From: Paucibacter sp. Y2R2-4
GTDB lineage: Bacteria > Pseudomonadota > Gammaproteobacteria > Burkholderiales > Burkholderiaceae_C
Length of the DNA stretch: 64,000 bases
Assembly: GCF_025717535.1 (NCBI RefSeq)
Contig: NZ_JAJIRO010000001.1
Coordinates: forward strand, 1,517,168 to 1,581,167
Reading direction: 5' to 3'
The translations under genes were made by a program, and so were the position numbers. The notes under the pieces were generated by a model. The model saw nothing but the letters and a program-made list of their open reading frames with translations, was not told the origin of the DNA and made no database searches. Positions 18,291 to 29,047 of this stretch are shown here, piece after piece (the first letter of the stretch is position 1; every line of letters begins with the position of its first letter).

Positions 18291-18464
18291 GTGACGCTCC
18301 TTGCTCATTGATGTTCAAGCATTCGATACAGACATGCAGACGGACACGCAGACAAGGACATCATCGGTAAACCCATGACCCAGCCTTGCGCAAAATCTGA
18401 GTAGACATGAGGTTAGCACGACCCATCATGGCGCGAAGGCGCGCCAGCACTTCGGTTCTAGGTG

Positions 18465-18650
18465 TTAGAGCATCATCGCCAAGCGCTCAAGAATCAGCAC
18501 GGCAAAAAAGCCCAGCGCCGCCAGTACGGTCCATTTGATGATCAGCACGCCGCGTTGGCGCCAAATGACTTGGCCGCTGCCGATATAAAGGGCAAAGCAC
18601 AGCACACCCGCAAACAGCAGCAGGCCAACGACCAGGCGAAAGATCAGCAT
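18465..18650 (-). CDS. Small two-helix membrane protein
   Basis: A 61-residue protein, almost entirely two hydrophobic helices (LVVGLLLFAGVLCFALYIG and WTVLAALGFFAVLILE) joined by a basic loop with QVIWRQRG. It begins 39 bp after the lpxC stop on the same strand, so it is probably on the lpxC transcript. No function is known to me. Confidence 0.7.
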   Translation of the reverse strand: MLIFRLVVGLLLFAGVLCFALYIGSGQVIWRQRGVLIIKWTVLAALGFFAVLILERLAMML

Positions 18651-18689
18651 CGAAAGCAGTCCTTTAAGTGGTCTTTTTGTAGCAGGCGT

Positions 18690-19625
18690 TTACCAAGCCG
18701 GCGCCAATTGCGCAAAGCCGGCCGGCGCGTCGGCCTCGTTTTCGAAGCTGACAATGTCATAGGCCGTCTCATCGGCCAGGAGCGCGCGCAAGAGCTTGTT
18801 GTTGAGCGCATGCCCGCCCTTGAAGGAGGTGTAGGCGGCCAGCAGCGGATAACCCACGACCTGCATATCGCCAATCGCATCCAAGATCTTGTGTTTGACA
18901 AACTCATCGTCATAACGCAATCCATCAGCGTTCAAGACCCGGTAGTCATCCACCACGATGGCGTTGTCCATCGAACCGCCCAGGGTCAGGCCACGTGAGC
19001 GCATCAGTTCGATGTCGCTGGTCATGCCAAAGGTGCGGGCTCGGGCGATTTCGCGCTTGTACTGGCCGCTGCCCATGTCAAAGACATATTGCTGACCGGT
19101 GGCCGAGACGGCCGGGTTGTCAAACTCGATCTCGAAGCTGAGGGTGTAACCATGGTGGGGCGCCAGCTTGGCCCACATCAGGCGCTTGCCCTCGCCTTGG
19201 CGCACTTCGACGGTCTTCTTCACCCGCAGGAATTTCTTGGCAGCCTTTTGCAACTCGATGCCCGCGCTTTGCAGCAGGTAGACAAAGCTGGCGGCCGATC
19301 CGTCAAGAATCGGCACTTCGTCGGCGTTGATGTCGACATACAGATTGTCCAAACCCAGACCCGCACAAGCCGAGAGCAGATGCTCGATCGTCTGCACCTT
19401 GGGCCCGCCGGGGTCGCCGCCTGGGCTGACGGTGGTGGCCATGCGGGTGTCGCAGACGGTATCGGCGCGCACCGGAATGTCGACCGGCGTATTCAGGTCG
19501 ACGCGGCGGAACACGATGCCTGTATTGGCCGCCGCCGGACGCAAGGTCAATTCAACACGTTGGCCGCTGTGGATGCCGACGCCAACTGCCTTGGTCAAGG
19601 ACTTGAGGGTTCTTTGTTGCAACAT
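18690..19625 (-). CDS. lpxC: UDP-3-O-acyl-N-acetylglucosamine deacetylase
   Basis: A 311-residue zinc amidase that performs the committed step of lipid A synthesis in the cytoplasm. The zinc ligands are visible as the His of [14 protein letters not shown] and the His/Asp of HKILDAIGD; the catalytic Glu-Asp region DGSAASFVY is present. ATG 19625 gives the canonical N-terminus [15 protein letters not shown] 19634 is in frame but less likely. It starts 5 nt after the histidine kinase stop, so both are probably co-transcribed, apart from ftsZ, which has its own terminator. Confidence 0.95.
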   Translation of the reverse strand: MLQQRTLKSLTKAVGVGIHSGQRVELTLRPAAANTGIVFRRVDLNTPVDIPVRADTVCDTRMATTVSPGGDPGGPKVQTIEHLLSACAGLGLDNLYVDINADEVPILDGSAASFVYLLQSAGIELQKAAKKFLRVKKTVEVRQGEGKRLMWAKLAPHHGYTLSFEIEFDNPAVSATGQQYVFDMGSGQYKREIARARTFGMTSDIELMRSRGLTLGGSMDNAIVVDDYRVLNADGLRYDDEFVKHKILDAIGDMQVVGYPLLAAYTSFKGGHALNNKLLRALLADETAYDIVSFENEADAPAGFAQLAPAW

Positions 19626-19630
19626 AAGCT

Positions 19631-21793
19631 TCAAATTGTCCGTGATTCGGCAGGACCTTGCTGCCCTGGGGCTTGTGGCCGCTTGACCGGCAGGCGCAGG
19701 CTCAGCCTGGTGCCCTGGCCCGGACTTGAGTCGATACGCACCACACCGCCCAAGCGCTGAGCACGCCGCTGCTGGCTCTTCAAGCCCCGGCCTCGTTGGG
19801 CGGTGGCCAAGTCAAAGCCATCGCCATCGTCCTCCACACGAATCTCGACATAGTGGCCATGGTTGCGGGTGACCATACGCACCCTCGTGGCCCGGGCATG
19901 TTTGAGCACATTGCTGAGCGCTTCTTGCATCAGGCGCAGCACATGCAAGGCGTCGGGCGGCTCTAGCCATTCCAGCATGGGCAGGTCTTGCACGTCCCAT
20001 TCCAACATCAAACCGCCGGCTTGCAATCGCTTGCCCAGGCGATAGCGCATGGTGGCCAGCAGGGCCACCAGATCATGCGCGACCGGCTCGAGCGAGTCGA
20101 TGACCAAACGCAGATCGTCCACGCATTCGCGCAGCACCTCCACCACTTTGTCTTGATCCATGCTGCCCTGCTCCACCGCCACCATGGCGGACAGCAGCGC
20201 GGAGCCCAGCCCGTCGTGCATGTCTTGCATCAGGCGTTGCCGCTCCAGCAGCAGCGCTTGTTGGCGCTCGACTTCCCGCAGCCGCTCATACTGGCTTTTC
20301 AACTCCATGCTTTGCTGCGACAGACGTTCGGCCAGTTGAGTGTTCAGCAACTCGACTTCATTCAAGGCGCCGAGATAGCGACGTTGCACCGCGTAGAGAA
20401 AGGTGGCCACCGAGATCAAGGTGGCAAAGGGCAGCAAATACAGATGCTCGGGCCAAGCCCAACCGGCCATCAGTACCAGATCGTGCAGGCCCAGCACCAC
20501 GCAAATCACCAAACTCACCGCGATCACACGCAACTCGGTGAGGCCGGGTAATGGGCGAGAACCGTCCTCACTATTCACAGCACTCCGGCCGCCTCGCACA
20601 GCCAAGCCCAGCAGAAACAAGGTACACACCAGACCCAAAACGGCATTGGCCGAATGCTGCAAGACCGGCGCGGCGATGGGCTGATGCCACCAAGGCAAAG
20701 TCAACACACTGCTGAGCACGACGAACACCACCATGCCGCGCTCCATTTGCTTGAAACGCCGCTGGGCATAGCGCAAGGCGAACATAAAGGTGAGCAGCAT
20801 CACCCAAGACAAGGCCGCATTGCTCATCCACCAAAACCAGCCCTCGCCCAGAGGGGTACGCGGCGTGGCCAGGTAGTAATGCAGATTGCGCAAGAGCCAG
20901 GCCAAGGTCAGCAAGGCAAACAGCAGATAGGCCGGCTCATCGCGACGCCGCAGCCACAGCGACAAGGAGAAGAAGCCCAAGACCACCAGCAACAAGCCGG
21001 TCGCTTGAGGCACGGCGATTTGCAGCGTCCAACGGCGACCTTGCTTAGCCTCCAACTCTTCTTTGGCGCCCAGCCACACCGTGGGCACCGAGTAGGGCTC
21101 ATCCGCAGCGACCGGCACGGCCAAGACGATGTCCAGGCCCTGGTCTTTGGGTGTATCGGTCAAGGCGGATGGGATCAGCGCCCAAAGCGGCCGCACCCAT
21201 TGCTCACGAGCTCCGGCTTGGTTGTCAAACACCGGCTGCCAACCTTCTTCCGTACGCACCAACACCGCAGCAGCGAGGCCGACCAGACGCGGCATATACA
21301 GCGCCACACTGGTAGGCCAAGTGCCGTCAGGGGCGTAGCGCAATCGGTACCAGCGCATTTGATAGGGCGCAGCACTCGCATCGGCATTGCGACCCTCGCT
21401 CGCCGCTCGCACATCGGGCAATGGCACCGAGCTCCATGCCTCCCGTTTTTCAGGGGGCAATAAATGGGCGGGCAGACTGCTCGCGCGAGGATGCGCATTG
21501 GCACTCCCCAGGTCCATACGGCGCAGCGCGCCGCGCCAGGCTTCAAGGTCGCCACAGCTCCATTGGCTTACTGCGAGTTCGGCCGCCTGGTGCCGCAATG
21601 CTGTACTTGCTGCGGGAGCTAAGGAGGCGGCAGCGGACTCAGGTTCCGAAGCCATCTGTGCCCAGCTGCCTGCAGGAGCAAGACTCAGGCAGAAGAACAA
21701 GACCAGGCCCAGCAGTCCGGCATCAACTCTCAGGGCTTGCCGGTACTTGGCAAGCTGGGCCTGGGCAATCGCGGCGACATCACATCTGCACAA
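19631..21793 (-). CDS. 7TMR-DISM-type sensor histidine kinase
   Basis: A 720-residue membrane kinase. Order of parts: an N-terminal hydrophobic leader (about 25-46), an extracytoplasmic sensing domain, seven transmembrane helices (about 255-480), a coiled coil, a NarL-class phosphoacceptor region ([12 protein letters not shown], about 520) and a HATPase domain ([23 protein letters not shown]). It should autophosphorylate on the His of DMHDGLG. No response regulator is adjacent, so it is an orphan kinase. Its position between ftsZ and lpxC and its 5-nt gap to lpxC are unusual and may link envelope sensing to lipid A synthesis. Confidence 0.85.
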   Translation of the reverse strand: MCRCDVAAIAQAQLAKYRQALRVDAGLLGLVLFFCLSLAPAGSWAQMASEPESAAASLAPAASTALRHQAAELAVSQWSCGDLEAWRGALRRMDLGSANAHPRASSLPAHLLPPEKREAWSSVPLPDVRAASEGRNADASAAPYQMRWYRLRYAPDGTWPTSVALYMPRLVGLAAAVLVRTEEGWQPVFDNQAGAREQWVRPLWALIPSALTDTPKDQGLDIVLAVPVAADEPYSVPTVWLGAKEELEAKQGRRWTLQIAVPQATGLLLVVLGFFSLSLWLRRRDEPAYLLFALLTLAWLLRNLHYYLATPRTPLGEGWFWWMSNAALSWVMLLTFMFALRYAQRRFKQMERGMVVFVVLSSVLTLPWWHQPIAAPVLQHSANAVLGLVCTLFLLGLAVRGGRSAVNSEDGSRPLPGLTELRVIAVSLVICVVLGLHDLVLMAGWAWPEHLYLLPFATLISVATFLYAVQRRYLGALNEVELLNTQLAERLSQQSMELKSQYERLREVERQQALLLERQRLMQDMHDGLGSALLSAMVAVEQGSMDQDKVVEVLRECVDDLRLVIDSLEPVAHDLVALLATMRYRLGKRLQAGGLMLEWDVQDLPMLEWLEPPDALHVLRLMQEALSNVLKHARATRVRMVTRNHGHYVEIRVEDDGDGFDLATAQRGRGLKSQQRRAQRLGGVVRIDSSPGQGTRLSLRLPVKRPQAPGQQGPAESRTI

Positions 21794-21913
21794 AGAAATA
21801 GCCTCTCAGCATCTTGTACGCTCGGACAAAGCGCGGTCTGGACTGCAGCATGCCACAAGCTTGTGCGGGGTAGAGAGGGCACAGACGAGGACACAAGGGC
21901 TATCAAAAAGCAG

Positions 21914-21956
21914 CAAGGCCTATTGTGGTGAGTTGGACTCTCCACAATAGGCCTTG
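21914..21956 (-). terminator. ftsZ terminator
   Basis: A perfect 15-bp stem (CAAGGCCTATTGTGG and its complement) around a 13-nt loop. On the minus strand it is followed by CTGCTTTTTG. It lies 64 bp after the ftsZ stop and closes the dcw transcript before the histidine kinase. Confidence 0.85.
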
Positions 21957-22019
21957 AATATTCAGTCGGGCTTCAACCGACATTCAACCGACCTTCATCT
22001 GGCCGCAGGGCCAGCGCGA

Positions 22020-23270
22020 TCAGTCCGCTTGCTTGCGCAGGAAGGCGGGGATCTCGATTTCGTCCATGCCGTTCGACGACAGGGCTTCCACCTTGGCCGC
22101 TGCAGTGCGGCCATGGCGCCAGACGCTGGGCACGCTCATGCCGGCGAAGTCATTGCCGCCACCCACTTGGGCTGCGCCAAGACCGCTGCCGCCCTGGGCC
22201 GCATGGGCGCCCATGCTCACGGCTTGGGTCAGCACTGGCATATTGTCGGTACCGGTGCGCAGCTGAACTTGCGGCTGCACCACCGACAGCGGCGCCTGCT
22301 GACGAGCGCGCTGCGAGGACAGGCCGGTCGCAATCACGGTCACACGCAAGGTGTCGCCCAGGCTTTCGTCGTAGGCCGTGCCGTAGATGATGTGCGCATC
22401 TTCAGCGGCGTAGCGCTTGACAGCGTTCATCGCATTGCGGCTTTCGGCCAGTTTGAAGGTGCTGCGGTTCGCCGCGATCAGCACCAGCACGCCACGCGCG
22501 CCGGACAGATCGATGCCTTCCAACAGCGGGCAAGCGACGGCGGCTTCGGCAGCCTTGGCGGCGCGGTCAGGGCCGCTGGCCACGGCCGTGCCCATCATGG
22601 CCTTGCCAGGCTCGCTCATCACGGTCTTGACGTCTTCAAAGTCGACGTTCACCAAGCCGGGCATGTGGATGATGTCCGAAATGCCGCCAACAGCGTTCTT
22701 CAGCACGTCATTGGCGTGTGCGAAAGCTTGGTCCTGGGTCACATCGTCACCCAACACGTCGAGCAGCTTGTCGTTCAAAACGACGATCAGCGAATCGACA
22801 TTGGCTTCCAGCTCGGCCAGGCCGGCATCAGCCGCCTTGGAACGACGACCGCCTTCAAATTCGAAAGGCTTGGTCACCACGCCCACGGTCAGGATGCCCA
22901 TTTCCTTGGCCACACGAGCGATCACGGGGGCAGCGCCGGTACCGGTGCCGCCGCCCATGCCGGCAGTGATGAACAGCATGTGCGCGCCTTGGATGGACTC
23001 GCGAATGCGTGCTTCAGCCTCTTCGGCGGCCGACTTGCCCATTTCAGGCTTGGCGCCAGCGCCCAGACCTGAGGTACCCAGTTGCAGCAACTGGTCTGCC
23101 TTCGAGCGATTGAGCGCCTGAGCGTCGGTGTTGGCGCAGATGAACTCCACGCCCTGAACGCCTTGAGCAATCATGTGCTCAACCGCGTTGCCACCACCAC
23201 CGCCCACGCCAATCACCTTGATTTGGGTGCCTTGGTCAAACTCTTCAATCATTTCGATTGGCATATTCAA
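22020..23270 (-). CDS. ftsZ: Cell division GTPase FtsZ
   Basis: A 416-residue tubulin homologue that assembles the Z-ring at mid-cell. The nucleotide-binding motifs GVGGGGGNAVEHM and GGGTGTGAAPV are intact. A Gln/Ala-rich linker joins the GTPase core to the conserved C-terminal peptide EIEIPAFLRKQAD, which binds FtsA and ZipA. It follows ftsA after a 190-bp spacer, so it probably has an additional promoter there. Confidence 0.98.
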   Translation of the reverse strand: MNMPIEMIEEFDQGTQIKVIGVGGGGGNAVEHMIAQGVQGVEFICANTDAQALNRSKADQLLQLGTSGLGAGAKPEMGKSAAEEAEARIRESIQGAHMLFITAGMGGGTGTGAAPVIARVAKEMGILTVGVVTKPFEFEGGRRSKAADAGLAELEANVDSLIVVLNDKLLDVLGDDVTQDQAFAHANDVLKNAVGGISDIIHMPGLVNVDFEDVKTVMSEPGKAMMGTAVASGPDRAAKAAEAAVACPLLEGIDLSGARGVLVLIAANRSTFKLAESRNAMNAVKRYAAEDAHIIYGTAYDESLGDTLRVTVIATGLSSQRARQQAPLSVVQPQVQLRTGTDNMPVLTQAVSMGAHAAQGGSGLGAAQVGGGNDFAGMSVPSVWRHGRTAAAKVEALSSNGMDEIEIPAFLRKQAD

Positions 23271-23427
23271 TTCTCCTTGCCCAATTGTGCCGCCGACAAG
23301 CGTTAAAAACTACAGGGATGACCCTCTTTTTTTACTGAAGCCGCCTTTTTCAGACATTTATTTGGCCTGAGCTTGCAAGCAAAGGTAAGAAACTCACTCG
23401 CTTGGCCAGTTGTCTGCGTTTTTTGGC

Positions 23428-23454
23428 GCCCTGGCTCGGCTTCGAGGCCAGGGC
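23428..23454. promoter_or_regulatory. Hairpin in the ftsA-ftsZ spacer
   Basis: Inverted arms GCCCTGGC and GCCAGGGC flank an 11-nt centre, 7 nt after the ftsA stop. No T-run follows on the minus strand, so it is more likely an RNA-stabilising or attenuating element than a full terminator. Confidence 0.45.
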
Positions 23455-23460
23455 CTCTTA

Positions 23461-24690
23461 TTAAAAGTTGCCCAAGAACCAATCTTTAGCGCGACCGAAC
23501 ATGGTCTTCATGGAACCGGCCTGCTGGGCCGCCTTCAAACCCCGGGTGCGCGACAGGCTGGCCTCTTCCAACAAACCCATCACGGTGGCCGAACGAGGAT
23601 TGGCCACCATATCGGACAGGCCGCCACCATAGGTTGGGTTGCCGCGCCGAACAGGTTTCAGGAATATGTCTTCGGCCAACTCGACCATACCCGGCATGAC
23701 GGCCGAGCCACCGGTCAAAACAATCCCCGAAGACAGCAGTTCCTCATACCCGCTTTCGCGAATAACTTGGTGCACCAGCGAGAATATCTCCTCGACTCTA
23801 GGTTCAATAACGCCCGCAAGTGCTTGTTTTGAAAGCATTCTCGGCGCACGGTCACCCAATCCAGGCACTTCCACCTGATCCGCCGGGTCGGCCAGCATTT
23901 GTTTGGCCACCCCATGCTCGACCTTGATTTCTTCCGCATCCTTGGTCGGTGTGCGCAAGGCCATTGCAATATCGCTGGTGATCAAGTCGCCAGCGATGGG
24001 GATGACGGCGGTATGGCGAATCGAGCCGCCGGTAAAGATCGCCACATCGGTAGTGCCGGCGCCGATATCGACCAGGGCGACGCCCAGGTCGCGCTCGTCG
24101 GCGGTCAGGGCCGCCAGGCTCGAAGCGCTGGAATTCAAAACCAGTTGATCGACCTCTAAACCGCAGCGGCGCACGCATTTGACGATGTTTTCGGCGGCAC
24201 TTTGGGCGCCTGTGACAATATGAACCTTGACCTCAAGGCGGCCTCCGCTCATACCAATGGGCTCTTTCACCTCATGGCCGTCGATCACGAATTCCTGCGG
24301 TTCGACCAATAAGAGGCGCTGGTCGTTCGGAATATTGATGGCTTTGGCGGTTTCAACCACCCGCGCCACATCGACCGGCGTGACCTCTTTGTCGCGAACA
24401 ATCACCATGCCGGTGGAGTTCTGGCCGCGAATATGGCTGCCAGTGATGCCGGTATAGACGCGGGATATCTTGCAGTCGGCCATCATTTCGGCCTCTTTCA
24501 GGGCCTGCTGAATCGACTGCACCGTGGCATCAATATTGACGACCACGCCGCGCTTCAAACCATTCGATGAAGCGACGCCCAAACCCGCAATGCGCAATTC
24601 GCCATTGCCGAGTACCTCTGCCACCACTGCCATGATCTTGGCGGTGCCGATATCCAAGCCGACGACCAGATCTTTGTATTCCTTGGCCAT
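23461..24690 (-). CDS. ftsA: Cell division protein FtsA
   Basis: A 409-residue actin-like ATPase that tethers FtsZ filaments to the membrane and recruits later division proteins. The phosphate-1 motif VVGLDIGTAKI, the phosphate-2 region VDIGAGTTDVAIF and the adenosine motif GIVLTGGSAVMPG are present. The C-terminal amphipathic helix (TMFGRAKDWFLGNF) is the membrane-targeting sequence. It lies 11 bp after ftsQ. Confidence 0.97.
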   Translation of the reverse strand: MAKEYKDLVVGLDIGTAKIMAVVAEVLGNGELRIAGLGVASSNGLKRGVVVNIDATVQSIQQALKEAEMMADCKISRVYTGITGSHIRGQNSTGMVIVRDKEVTPVDVARVVETAKAINIPNDQRLLLVEPQEFVIDGHEVKEPIGMSGGRLEVKVHIVTGAQSAAENIVKCVRRCGLEVDQLVLNSSASSLAALTADERDLGVALVDIGAGTTDVAIFTGGSIRHTAVIPIAGDLITSDIAMALRTPTKDAEEIKVEHGVAKQMLADPADQVEVPGLGDRAPRMLSKQALAGVIEPRVEEIFSLVHQVIRESGYEELLSSGIVLTGGSAVMPGMVELAEDIFLKPVRRGNPTYGGGLSDMVANPRSATVMGLLEEASLSRTRGLKAAQQAGSMKTMFGRAKDWFLGNF

Positions 24691-24701
24691 TTATGTTGTC
24701 C

Positions 24702-25553
24702 TTAGTTTCTTTTCGTTCGGCCATTCAAGCCGGGTTTCACCGGATTCGGCGTGGTTGATATGCCGCTCAAGCGCACCGCAAACCCATCGGCATGACGCAG
24801 ATCGGCGGATAACACAGGGGCGCTATTGAGCGAGGTAATCTGGGTAATGGAACGGACAAACTGGCCGTATCGAGCCAATATCTCGGCCTCGCTGCCCCGC
24901 CCCAGCTCGATCACCGCACCGCGCTCCAGAGCCAAACGCCAGGAGCCGCGGCCCGACAAATCGAGGCGTTCCACCTTTTCATCCAAGCCGCGGCTGAGCG
25001 CTTGCAGGCCTTGCCACATCTGCAACATGGCGCCAGCTGTGCCGGACGGGCCGGCCAAAATCGGCAGGTCTTCGTCTTCGACATCGCCCAAATTGGCCTG
25101 AAACACCTCGCCAAAGCTGTTCACCAACAGGCGCTCAACGCTGGCGTCGCTTTGGGAGTCGGCGCCTTCGACCTTGGTCTCCCAGTAAGCGGCGGGCTCA
25201 TGCTCTTCCAGCTTGACCCGCAGTTTGTGCGGCCAAACCCGCTGCACCACCGCGAGGCGCACCCAGGGTACGGCTTCAAAAGCTTCGCGACCTTGCTTCA
25301 GATTCATGCTGAGGAAGGAGCCCGACAGATTCGGCAGCGCATTGGCCCGAAGTGAAGCGGCGCTGTTGCGGCTGACTTCCCCTTCGACCTCGATCGCCTG
25401 AATCGCAAACAAGGGCAAGCGCGCGACCCAGCGCAGCGCTAAACCGGCCGCGAACACCAACACGGCCGCCACCAAGAGCGCCGACACCGCATTCATCAGG
25501 CGGACGTCGGGCGGCAAGGTGACCAGGCTGGGTTGACGGGCGGCACGCATCAT
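24702..25553 (-). CDS. ftsQ: Cell division protein FtsQ
   Basis: A 283-residue bitopic protein: a short cytoplasmic tail, one membrane helix (VSALLVAAVLVFAAGLAL, about 22-42), a POTRA domain (FAIQAIEVEGEVSRNS onwards) and a periplasmic beta domain that binds FtsB and FtsL. ATG 25553 is chosen because a GGAG site lies upstream and it begins 10 nt after ddl; a longer frame into ddl has no support. Confidence 0.93.
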   Translation of the reverse strand: MMRAARQPSLVTLPPDVRLMNAVSALLVAAVLVFAAGLALRWVARLPLFAIQAIEVEGEVSRNSAASLRANALPNLSGSFLSMNLKQGREAFEAVPWVRLAVVQRVWPHKLRVKLEEHEPAAYWETKVEGADSQSDASVERLLVNSFGEVFQANLGDVEDEDLPILAGPSGTAGAMLQMWQGLQALSRGLDEKVERLDLSGRGSWRLALERGAVIELGRGSEAEILARYGQFVRSITQITSLNSAPVLSADLRHADGFAVRLSGISTTPNPVKPGLNGRTKRN

Positions 25554-25563
25554 GGGCTCCGTT

Positions 25564-26559
25564 TCAGGCTTGCGCGGCCCGCATGGGCTTGGGTTGACCG
25601 TCCAAGCGCGCCTGCGAGAGCAGCCACAAGCACAGATGCTCATAGCTCAGGCCGGCCGCCTTGGCCGCAACCGGCACCAAGGAATGAGAAGTCATGCCGG
25701 GCGAGGTGTTCATTTCCAAGAGGAAAGGCTTGCCATCGCTCTTGCGCAGCATCACATCGGCGCGGCCCCAGCCGCGGCAACCCAGCGAACGGTAGGAACG
25801 CAAGACCAGATCACGAATCTCGGCTTCTAGCTCCGGGCTCAGACTACCGGTCAGGTAGCGGGTGGTGTTGGTGAAGTACTTGTTCTGGTAGTCGTAGTTG
25901 CCGCCTTCAGCCTCGATCACGATCACCGGCAGGGCAAAGGCGGCGTCGCCCTCCCCCAGCACCGGACAACTCAGCTCGGGGCCGTCGATGAATTCCTCGC
26001 AAAGAATTTCGTCGTCATACTGGGCGGCCAGGTTCACCGCATCCAAGATCTCAGAGTAGCCCTGCACCTTGCTGATGCCGATGGTCGAGCCTTCATGCGG
26101 CGGCTTCACGATCACCGGCAAACCCAGATCATCGGGAATCGCCATGCAGCGCTCGCGGCTGATGTCGGCCTTTTGCAGCTTCACATAACGCGGCGTCGAC
26201 AGGCCATCGGCCAGCCACAAGCGCTTGGTCATGATCTTGTCCATGGCAATGCTGGAGGCCATCACGCCGGAGCCGGTGTAAGGAATGCCCAGCAGTTCCA
26301 AAGCGCCTTGCACCGTACCGTCTTCGCCGTAACGGCCGTGCAGCGCGATGAAGCAACGATCAAAACCTTCGGCCTTGAGCTCGTGCAGACCGCGCTCGGA
26401 GGGGTCAAAAGCATGGGCATCCACCCCTTGCGAGCGCAAGGCCTTCAGCACACCGGGGCCTGACATGGTCAGCGAGACTTCGCGTTCGGCCGAGGCGCCG
26501 CCCATCAGCACGGCCACTTTGCCGAGCGACTTGGGATCGATATTCAGATCCAGATTCAT
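25564..26559 (-). CDS. ddl: D-alanine--D-alanine ligase
   Basis: A 331-residue ATP-grasp ligase that makes the D-Ala-D-Ala dipeptide for peptidoglycan. Motifs include [25 protein letters not shown] and [15 protein letters not shown]. The length is typical of DdlB. Its ATG overlaps the murC stop (ATGA), fitting a coupled operon. Confidence 0.96.
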   Translation of the reverse strand: MNLDLNIDPKSLGKVAVLMGGASAEREVSLTMSGPGVLKALRSQGVDAHAFDPSERGLHELKAEGFDRCFIALHGRYGEDGTVQGALELLGIPYTGSGVMASSIAMDKIMTKRLWLADGLSTPRYVKLQKADISRERCMAIPDDLGLPVIVKPPHEGSTIGISKVQGYSEILDAVNLAAQYDDEILCEEFIDGPELSCPVLGEGDAAFALPVIVIEAEGGNYDYQNKYFTNTTRYLTGSLSPELEAEIRDLVLRSYRSLGCRGWGRADVMLRKSDGKPFLLEMNTSPGMTSHSLVPVAAKAAGLSYEHLCLWLLSQARLDGQPKPMRAAQA

Positions 26560-27962
26560 GACTGGACTTCCTTCAAAAGCATGGACTTGGTTTGTGCCGG
26601 CACGGCACCGATGGAGCCTGCGCCCATCACGATCACAACGTCGCCAGCGCGCGAGGCCGCGGCAATCGCCTGCGGCAGCACGGCCACGTCTTCAATGAAT
26701 TGCAATGCGCTAAATCCTTGGGCTTGCAGCGCGGCCTGCAAAGCGCGACCGTCGGCGCCGGCAATCACGCCTTCGCCAGCGGCATAAACCTCGGTCAGCA
26801 GCACCGCATCAAAGCCGGCGATCACCCGCACAAATTCGGCGAAGCAATCACGCGTGCGGGTGTAGCGGTGCGGCTGGAAGGCCAGCACCAGGCGGCGCCC
26901 CGGGAACGCGCCACGCGCGGCGGCCAGCACGGCGGCCATTTCCACCGGGTGATGGCCGTAGTCATCCACCAGACTGAACTCACCGCCGCCCTGCGCAGGC
27001 AAATCGCCATAACGCTGAAAGCGCCGACCCACGCCGCCAAACTTGGCCAACGCCGCCTGCACCGGCGCATCGGCCAGCTCCAACTCGTCCGCCACCGCAA
27101 TCGCAGCCAGTGCATTCAAGACGTTATGTCGACCGGCCAGATTCAGAGTCACCGGCAGATCGGCATGTCCTTTGCGCTGCACGGTGAACTGCATGCCGCC
27201 GCCGGGCAAGGCCTGCATATCCACGGCGCGCACGTCCAAGCCTTCATCAAAGCCATAAGTGACCACTGGCCGCGACAGCAAAGGCAGGATGGAGCGCACG
27301 CCCGCATCGTCGGCGCACAAAATGGCTGCGCCATAAAACGGCATGCGATGCAGAAACTCGACAAAGGCTAGCTTCAAGCGCGCGAAGTCGTGACCATAGG
27401 TGTCCATATGGTCGGCGTCGATATTGGTGACGACCGACACCATGGGCAGCAGCTTCAAGAAGGAAGCGTCCGACTCATCCGCCTCCACCACGATGAAGTC
27501 GCCGCGGCCCAGGCGCGAGTTGGCGCCGGCGCTGGCCAGCTTGCCGCCGATCACAAAGCTCGGGTCCAGGCCGGCTTCGATCAAAACATCGGTCACCAGC
27601 GAGGTGGTGGTGGTCTTGCCATGGGTGCCGGCAATCGCAATGCCTTTTTGCTGACGCATCAGCTCGGCCAGCATGACGGCGCGCTGCACCACCGGCAGAT
27701 GGCGTGCCCGTGCGGCCAAGACCTCGGGGTTGTCAGCCCGCACCGCGGTGGAAGTGACCACCACCTGCGCATCGCCCAGATGTTCTGCGGCATGGCCAAT
27801 GTGCACGATCAGGCCCAAGCTGGCCAGGCGCTGCAAAGTCGCGCTATCGGACTGATCCGAACCCGAAACCCGGTAGCCCTGGGCTTGCAGGATCTCGGCA
27901 ATGCCGCTCATGCCGGCGCCGCCGATGCCCACAAAGTGAATGCGTTGCAAAGCGTGTTTCAT
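26556..27962 (-). CDS. murC: UDP-N-acetylmuramate--L-alanine ligase
   Basis: A 468-residue cytoplasmic Mur ligase that adds the first amino acid, L-Ala, to UDP-MurNAc. Visible are the N-terminal [12 protein letters not shown] nucleotide loop, the ATP loop [13 protein letters not shown], and the Mur signature [10 protein letters not shown]. It overlaps murG by 4 bp on one side and ddl on the other. Confidence 0.97.
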   Translation of the reverse strand: MKHALQRIHFVGIGGAGMSGIAEILQAQGYRVSGSDQSDSATLQRLASLGLIVHIGHAAEHLGDAQVVVTSTAVRADNPEVLAARARHLPVVQRAVMLAELMRQQKGIAIAGTHGKTTTTSLVTDVLIEAGLDPSFVIGGKLASAGANSRLGRGDFIVVEADESDASFLKLLPMVSVVTNIDADHMDTYGHDFARLKLAFVEFLHRMPFYGAAILCADDAGVRSILPLLSRPVVTYGFDEGLDVRAVDMQALPGGGMQFTVQRKGHADLPVTLNLAGRHNVLNALAAIAVADELELADAPVQAALAKFGGVGRRFQRYGDLPAQGGGEFSLVDDYGHHPVEMAAVLAAARGAFPGRRLVLAFQPHRYTRTRDCFAEFVRVIAGFDAVLLTEVYAAGEGVIAGADGRALQAALQAQGFSALQFIEDVAVLPQAIAAASRAGDVVIVMGAGSIGAVPAQTKSMLLKEVQS

Positions 27963-29047
27963 TGGGCGGCACTCATTTTTTCAATTTCATCGGCCACCTT
28001 GGAGGCAGCGCGCGGGCGGGCCAGGCTGCGCGCCTTCTCGGCCATGCTCAGCAGCGATTCACGGTCCATGCTCTTCAGCAGTTGGTAGAGCCCTTCGGCT
28101 GACAAGTCTTCTTGCGGCAAATGGATGGCCGCGCCGTGCTGCGCCATGAAGCGGGCGTTGTCGCGTTGGTGCGAAGTGGTTTTGACCACCAGCGGCACCA
28201 GTACGGCGGGAACACCGGCGGCACAGATTTCGCTGACCGTCACCGCACCGGCGCGGCACAGAATCAAATCGGCCTGCGCCAGCTGCGCGGCCATATCGTC
28301 GATAAAGGGCAAGACGGCCACACCGTCCACCAAGCCCGCCGCCTTGTACGCCGCCTGCACCACCGCCAGATTGGCTTGGCCAGTTTGGTGCGCGACGGTC
28401 GGACGACTTTCCTGCGGCCACAAGGCCAAGGCCTTGGGCAAGACCTCATTGATGGCACGCGCGCCCAAAGAGCCGCCCACCACCAAGACCCGCAGCGGTC
28501 CGCTGCGGCCGGCAAAGCGCTCGGCCGGCGGTGCCAGGTTCTCGATCTCGCTGCGCACCGGGTTGCCAGTCACCACCGACTTGGCGGTGGACGCTGCCGC
28601 AGCGCCATCGAATCCAAAAGCGATCTTTTGCGCAAAAGGCTTCAGGCCCTGGTTGCTCAAAAGCATGGCCGCGTCGGCGTTCACCAGCATCAAGGGCTTG
28701 CGCATCAGCCAAGCCATCAAGCCGCCGGGGAAGCAGACATAACCACCCATGCCCAGCACCGCATCGGCGCTGCGTGTGCCATAAACCGAGCGGCTCTGCA
28801 CAAAAGCCTGCACCAGTTTGAAGACGCCCTTGACACTGTGCATCAGGCCTTTGCCGCGCAAACCACCAAAAGCCAGGCGGTCCAAGGGGATGCCAGTCGG
28901 CGGCACCAGCTTGTTCTCCATGCCCTGCTCAGTCCCCATCCAGCTGACGGACCAACCGCGACGCTTCATCTCTTCTGCGACGGCCAGGCCGGGAATGATG
29001 TGACCGCCGGTGCCGGCGGCCATGATGACCAAGTGCTTCGTGCTCAT
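27959..29047 (-). CDS. murG: Undecaprenyldiphospho-muramoylpentapeptide GlcNAc transferase
   Basis: A 362-residue GT28 glycosyltransferase at the inner membrane face, converting lipid I to lipid II. The N-terminal glycine loop ([18 protein letters not shown]), the second loop ([12 protein letters not shown]) and the donor-binding [19 protein letters not shown] region are intact. Both ends overlap neighbours by 4 bp. Confidence 0.97.
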   Translation of the reverse strand: MSTKHLVIMAAGTGGHIIPGLAVAEEMKRRGWSVSWMGTEQGMENKLVPPTGIPLDRLAFGGLRGKGLMHSVKGVFKLVQAFVQSRSVYGTRSADAVLGMGGYVCFPGGLMAWLMRKPLMLVNADAAMLLSNQGLKPFAQKIAFGFDGAAAASTAKSVVTGNPVRSEIENLAPPAERFAGRSGPLRVLVVGGSLGARAINEVLPKALALWPQESRPTVAHQTGQANLAVVQAAYKAAGLVDGVAVLPFIDDMAAQLAQADLILCRAGAVTVSEICAAGVPAVLVPLVVKTTSHQRDNARFMAQHGAAIHLPQEDLSAEGLYQLLKSMDRESLLSMAEKARSLARPRAASKVADEIEKMSAAQ

